Origin: Legionella longbeachae
GTDB taxonomy: Bacteria > Pseudomonadota > Gammaproteobacteria > Legionellales > Legionellaceae
Assembly: GCA_016191305.1 (NCBI GenBank)
Contig: JACPOX010000135.1
Span: 1-7,754, forward strand
Length of the DNA stretch: 7,754 nucleotides
Direction of reading: 5' to 3'
Both the position numbers and the translations under genes were made by a program. Of the stretch, positions 6,758 to 7,754 are shown piece by piece (positions within the stretch are counted from its first letter, which is position 1; every line of letters begins with the position of its first letter). A model generated the notes under the pieces. It did no database searches, had not been told where the DNA came from, and saw only the letters and a list, made by a program, of their open reading frames with translations.

Positions 6758-7621
6758 ATGATGCCACTAAAACACATAGTCATTGCCAGTGATTTTTCTA
6801 AATATGCCGAATATGCACTACAAAGAGCCATATCTTTAGCTGAGCGACATCATATCCCTCTACATCTTATACACGTATTACAACAGCCATTGCCGGTAGA
6901 TTTTGGCCAATATCTCAGTGAACAACCGAAAGATTTTCTTTCATTAGAGAAAGACACACTGGATGAGCTTTCTGCCCTAATTATGAAATATCCTACCAAT
7001 ATTTCAATTAATCTATCAGTTCTTGCTGGAAGGGCTGCAGATGAAATCACTCAATATACGGAGCAAAATCAAGCAAATTTAATTATTGCAGGAGCTCAGG
7101 GACAGTATTTTATCCATGAGTATGTGTTAGGAACCACATCGAGTTATCTTATAGAACAAGGGAAGACTTCTGTTTTGCTCATCAAAAAGGAACCCTCTTT
7201 TTCCTATAAAAGAATACTTATTGCAACTGATTTTTCAAAACCCAGTAAAAATGCCATTGAATTCACCTTTAAATGCTTTCCAGAAGCTAAATTTCAGCTC
7301 TTGCATGTTGTGGATATTTTTAACAGTCAGTCTTTAAAAGGTAATTCTGTTGGCATACTCGAATCAAAAACAAAAAATATTATGGAGCAGTTAGATCATT
7401 TTTTAAAAGAATGCGATGTTAAATCTGATCAATTTGAAAAAAAAATCATGGGTGGTTATTTGGCCGACACAATTATTTTGCAGTCAAAAAACTGGAAGGC
7501 AGATTTGTTGGCTTTTGGGGCCCAAGGCCACTCTAAATTACACTATTTAATGACAGGGAGTGTAGCTAAGCGATTATTACAACTAAGTTATATTGATATG
7601 TTGGTGGTGCCACTGGCATAA
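6758..7621 (+). CDS. Tandem-domain UspA universal stress protein (paralog B)
   Basis: The 287-residue protein is collinear with the minus-strand Usp at 5720-6577. Shared blocks include VLAGRAADEI (residues 88-97), YVLGTTSS against YILGTTSS, KKEPSF (143-148), FEKKIMGGY, and KLHYL with KRLLQLS near the end. Both ATP signatures are complete: G112-x2-G115-x9-G125-T126 and G254-x2-G257-x9-G267-S268, with Asp12 and Asp158 at the ends of the first strands. The paralogs differ most in two linker regions (about 41-66 and 188-212). GAGGA at 6748-6752 fits either ATG 6758 (5 bases) or the adjacent ATG 6761 (8 bases); the second may be the real start. It is probably a cytoplasmic stress protein; function beyond nucleotide binding is not known. 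The gene has its own candidate promoter and is apparently monocistronic. Confidence 0.92.
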   Translation: MMPLKHIVIASDFSKYAEYALQRAISLAERHHIPLHLIHVLQQPLPVDFGQYLSEQPKDFLSLEKDTLDELSALIMKYPTNISINLSVLAGRAADEITQYTEQNQANLIIAGAQGQYFIHEYVLGTTSSYLIEQGKTSVLLIKKEPSFSYKRILIATDFSKPSKNAIEFTFKCFPEAKFQLLHVVDIFNSQSLKGNSVGILESKTKNIMEQLDHFLKECDVKSDQFEKKIMGGYLADTIILQSKNWKADLLAFGAQGHSKLHYLMTGSVAKRLLQLSYIDMLVVPLA

Positions 7622-7643
7622 AGTGAAATGTTTAACTTGGTAG

Positions 7644-7661
7644 GACATTGTTGAATAAATC
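7644..7661. mobile_element. Possible IS5/IS903-type terminal inverted repeat
   Basis: These 18 bases match, as I recall it, the IS903-group end (GGCTTTGTTGAATAAATC) at 16 positions, including an unbroken 14-base run TTGTTGAATAAATC at 7648-7661. It starts 22 bases after the stop of the last Usp gene. No transposase fragment can be recognised in the remaining 93 bases, and no partner repeat (GATTTATTCAACAA) occurs elsewhere in the window, so this is either the edge of an element continuing to the right or a relic. Confidence 0.35.
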
Positions 7662-7694
7662 GGAAATATTGGTTTATCTTGTATCAAGGAACTA

Positions 7695-7754
7695 ATGAGT
7701 TCATGTTTTGCTAACATGCCTGTATTTCCACTCTTATTTGTCTATTTATGCATC
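7695..7754 (+). CDS. Possible start of a further gene, cut by window edge
   Basis: An ATG at 7695 has AAGGA four bases upstream and opens a frame that runs to the last base, 20 codons. The peptide starts MSSCFANMPVF and turns strongly hydrophobic (PLLFVYLCI), which would suit a membrane protein. With only 20 residues visible and a possible IS end just upstream, this may equally be chance. Confidence 0.2.
   Translation, partial: MSSCFANMPVFPLLFVYLCI

Noticed and set aside
6850..7050. Open frame of 66 codons on the minus strand inside Usp paralog B
   Set aside because: It is antisense to a conserved Usp domain and has no family features.
7702..7718. CATGTT-TTGCT-AACATG hairpin as terminator of Usp paralog B
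   Set aside because: The stem is short and AT-rich with no T run after it, and it lies about 80 bases past the stop, beyond the possible IS end.

Overview
The window is AT-rich, gene-dense bacterial DNA. Gene content, base composition and protein sequences suggest a gammaproteobacterium, most likely Legionella or a close relative. That assignment is from recollection of family members and could not be tested by a search. No rRNA, tRNA or CRISPR array is visible.

Left part (1-972). The window opens inside a flavin-dependent ferredoxin-reductase-type oxidoreductase (FAD/NAD(P) module) and ends that gene at 552. A nitroreductase gene follows, cut to its N-terminal half (637-903) and probably dead.

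Middle part (973-4667). A UspE-like tandem universal stress protein on the minus strand faces away from a YbaL/KefB-type monovalent cation:proton antiporter (2140-3834) across a shared AT-rich intergenic region. After a 317-base gap with no intact gene comes a small exported protein (4152-4667) whose C-terminal half resembles a C2-type beta-sandwich.

Right part (4668-7754). A broken small membrane ORF converges on a MauE/DoxX-type redox-associated membrane protein (minus strand, 4907-5563). Its N-terminal glutaredoxin domain seems to have lost about 27 residues in frame. Beyond it lies a divergent pair of closely related tandem-UspA proteins (5720-6577 minus, 6758-7621 plus), clearly products of a duplication. 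The last 130 bases hold an apparent IS5/IS903-type terminal inverted repeat and a possible start of another gene.

Taken together this is a stress and redox island: three double-domain universal stress proteins, a KefB-like antiporter gated by a nucleotide-binding domain, a flavin reductase, a nitroreductase relic and a thiol-redox membrane protein. Usp, nitroreductase and electron-transfer genes often sit together in hypoxia or dormancy regulons, but no convincing FNR/Anr box (TTGAT-N4-ATCAA) was seen by eye, so co-regulation is only an inference. Several pieces are decayed (half nitroreductase, shortened glutaredoxin, stop-broken small ORFs, a lone IS end), which points to an accessory region undergoing erosion. 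No wholly new system could be demonstrated. The items most worth checking are the shortened glutaredoxin domain, the dyads beside promoter and ribosome-binding elements, and the secreted C2-like protein.
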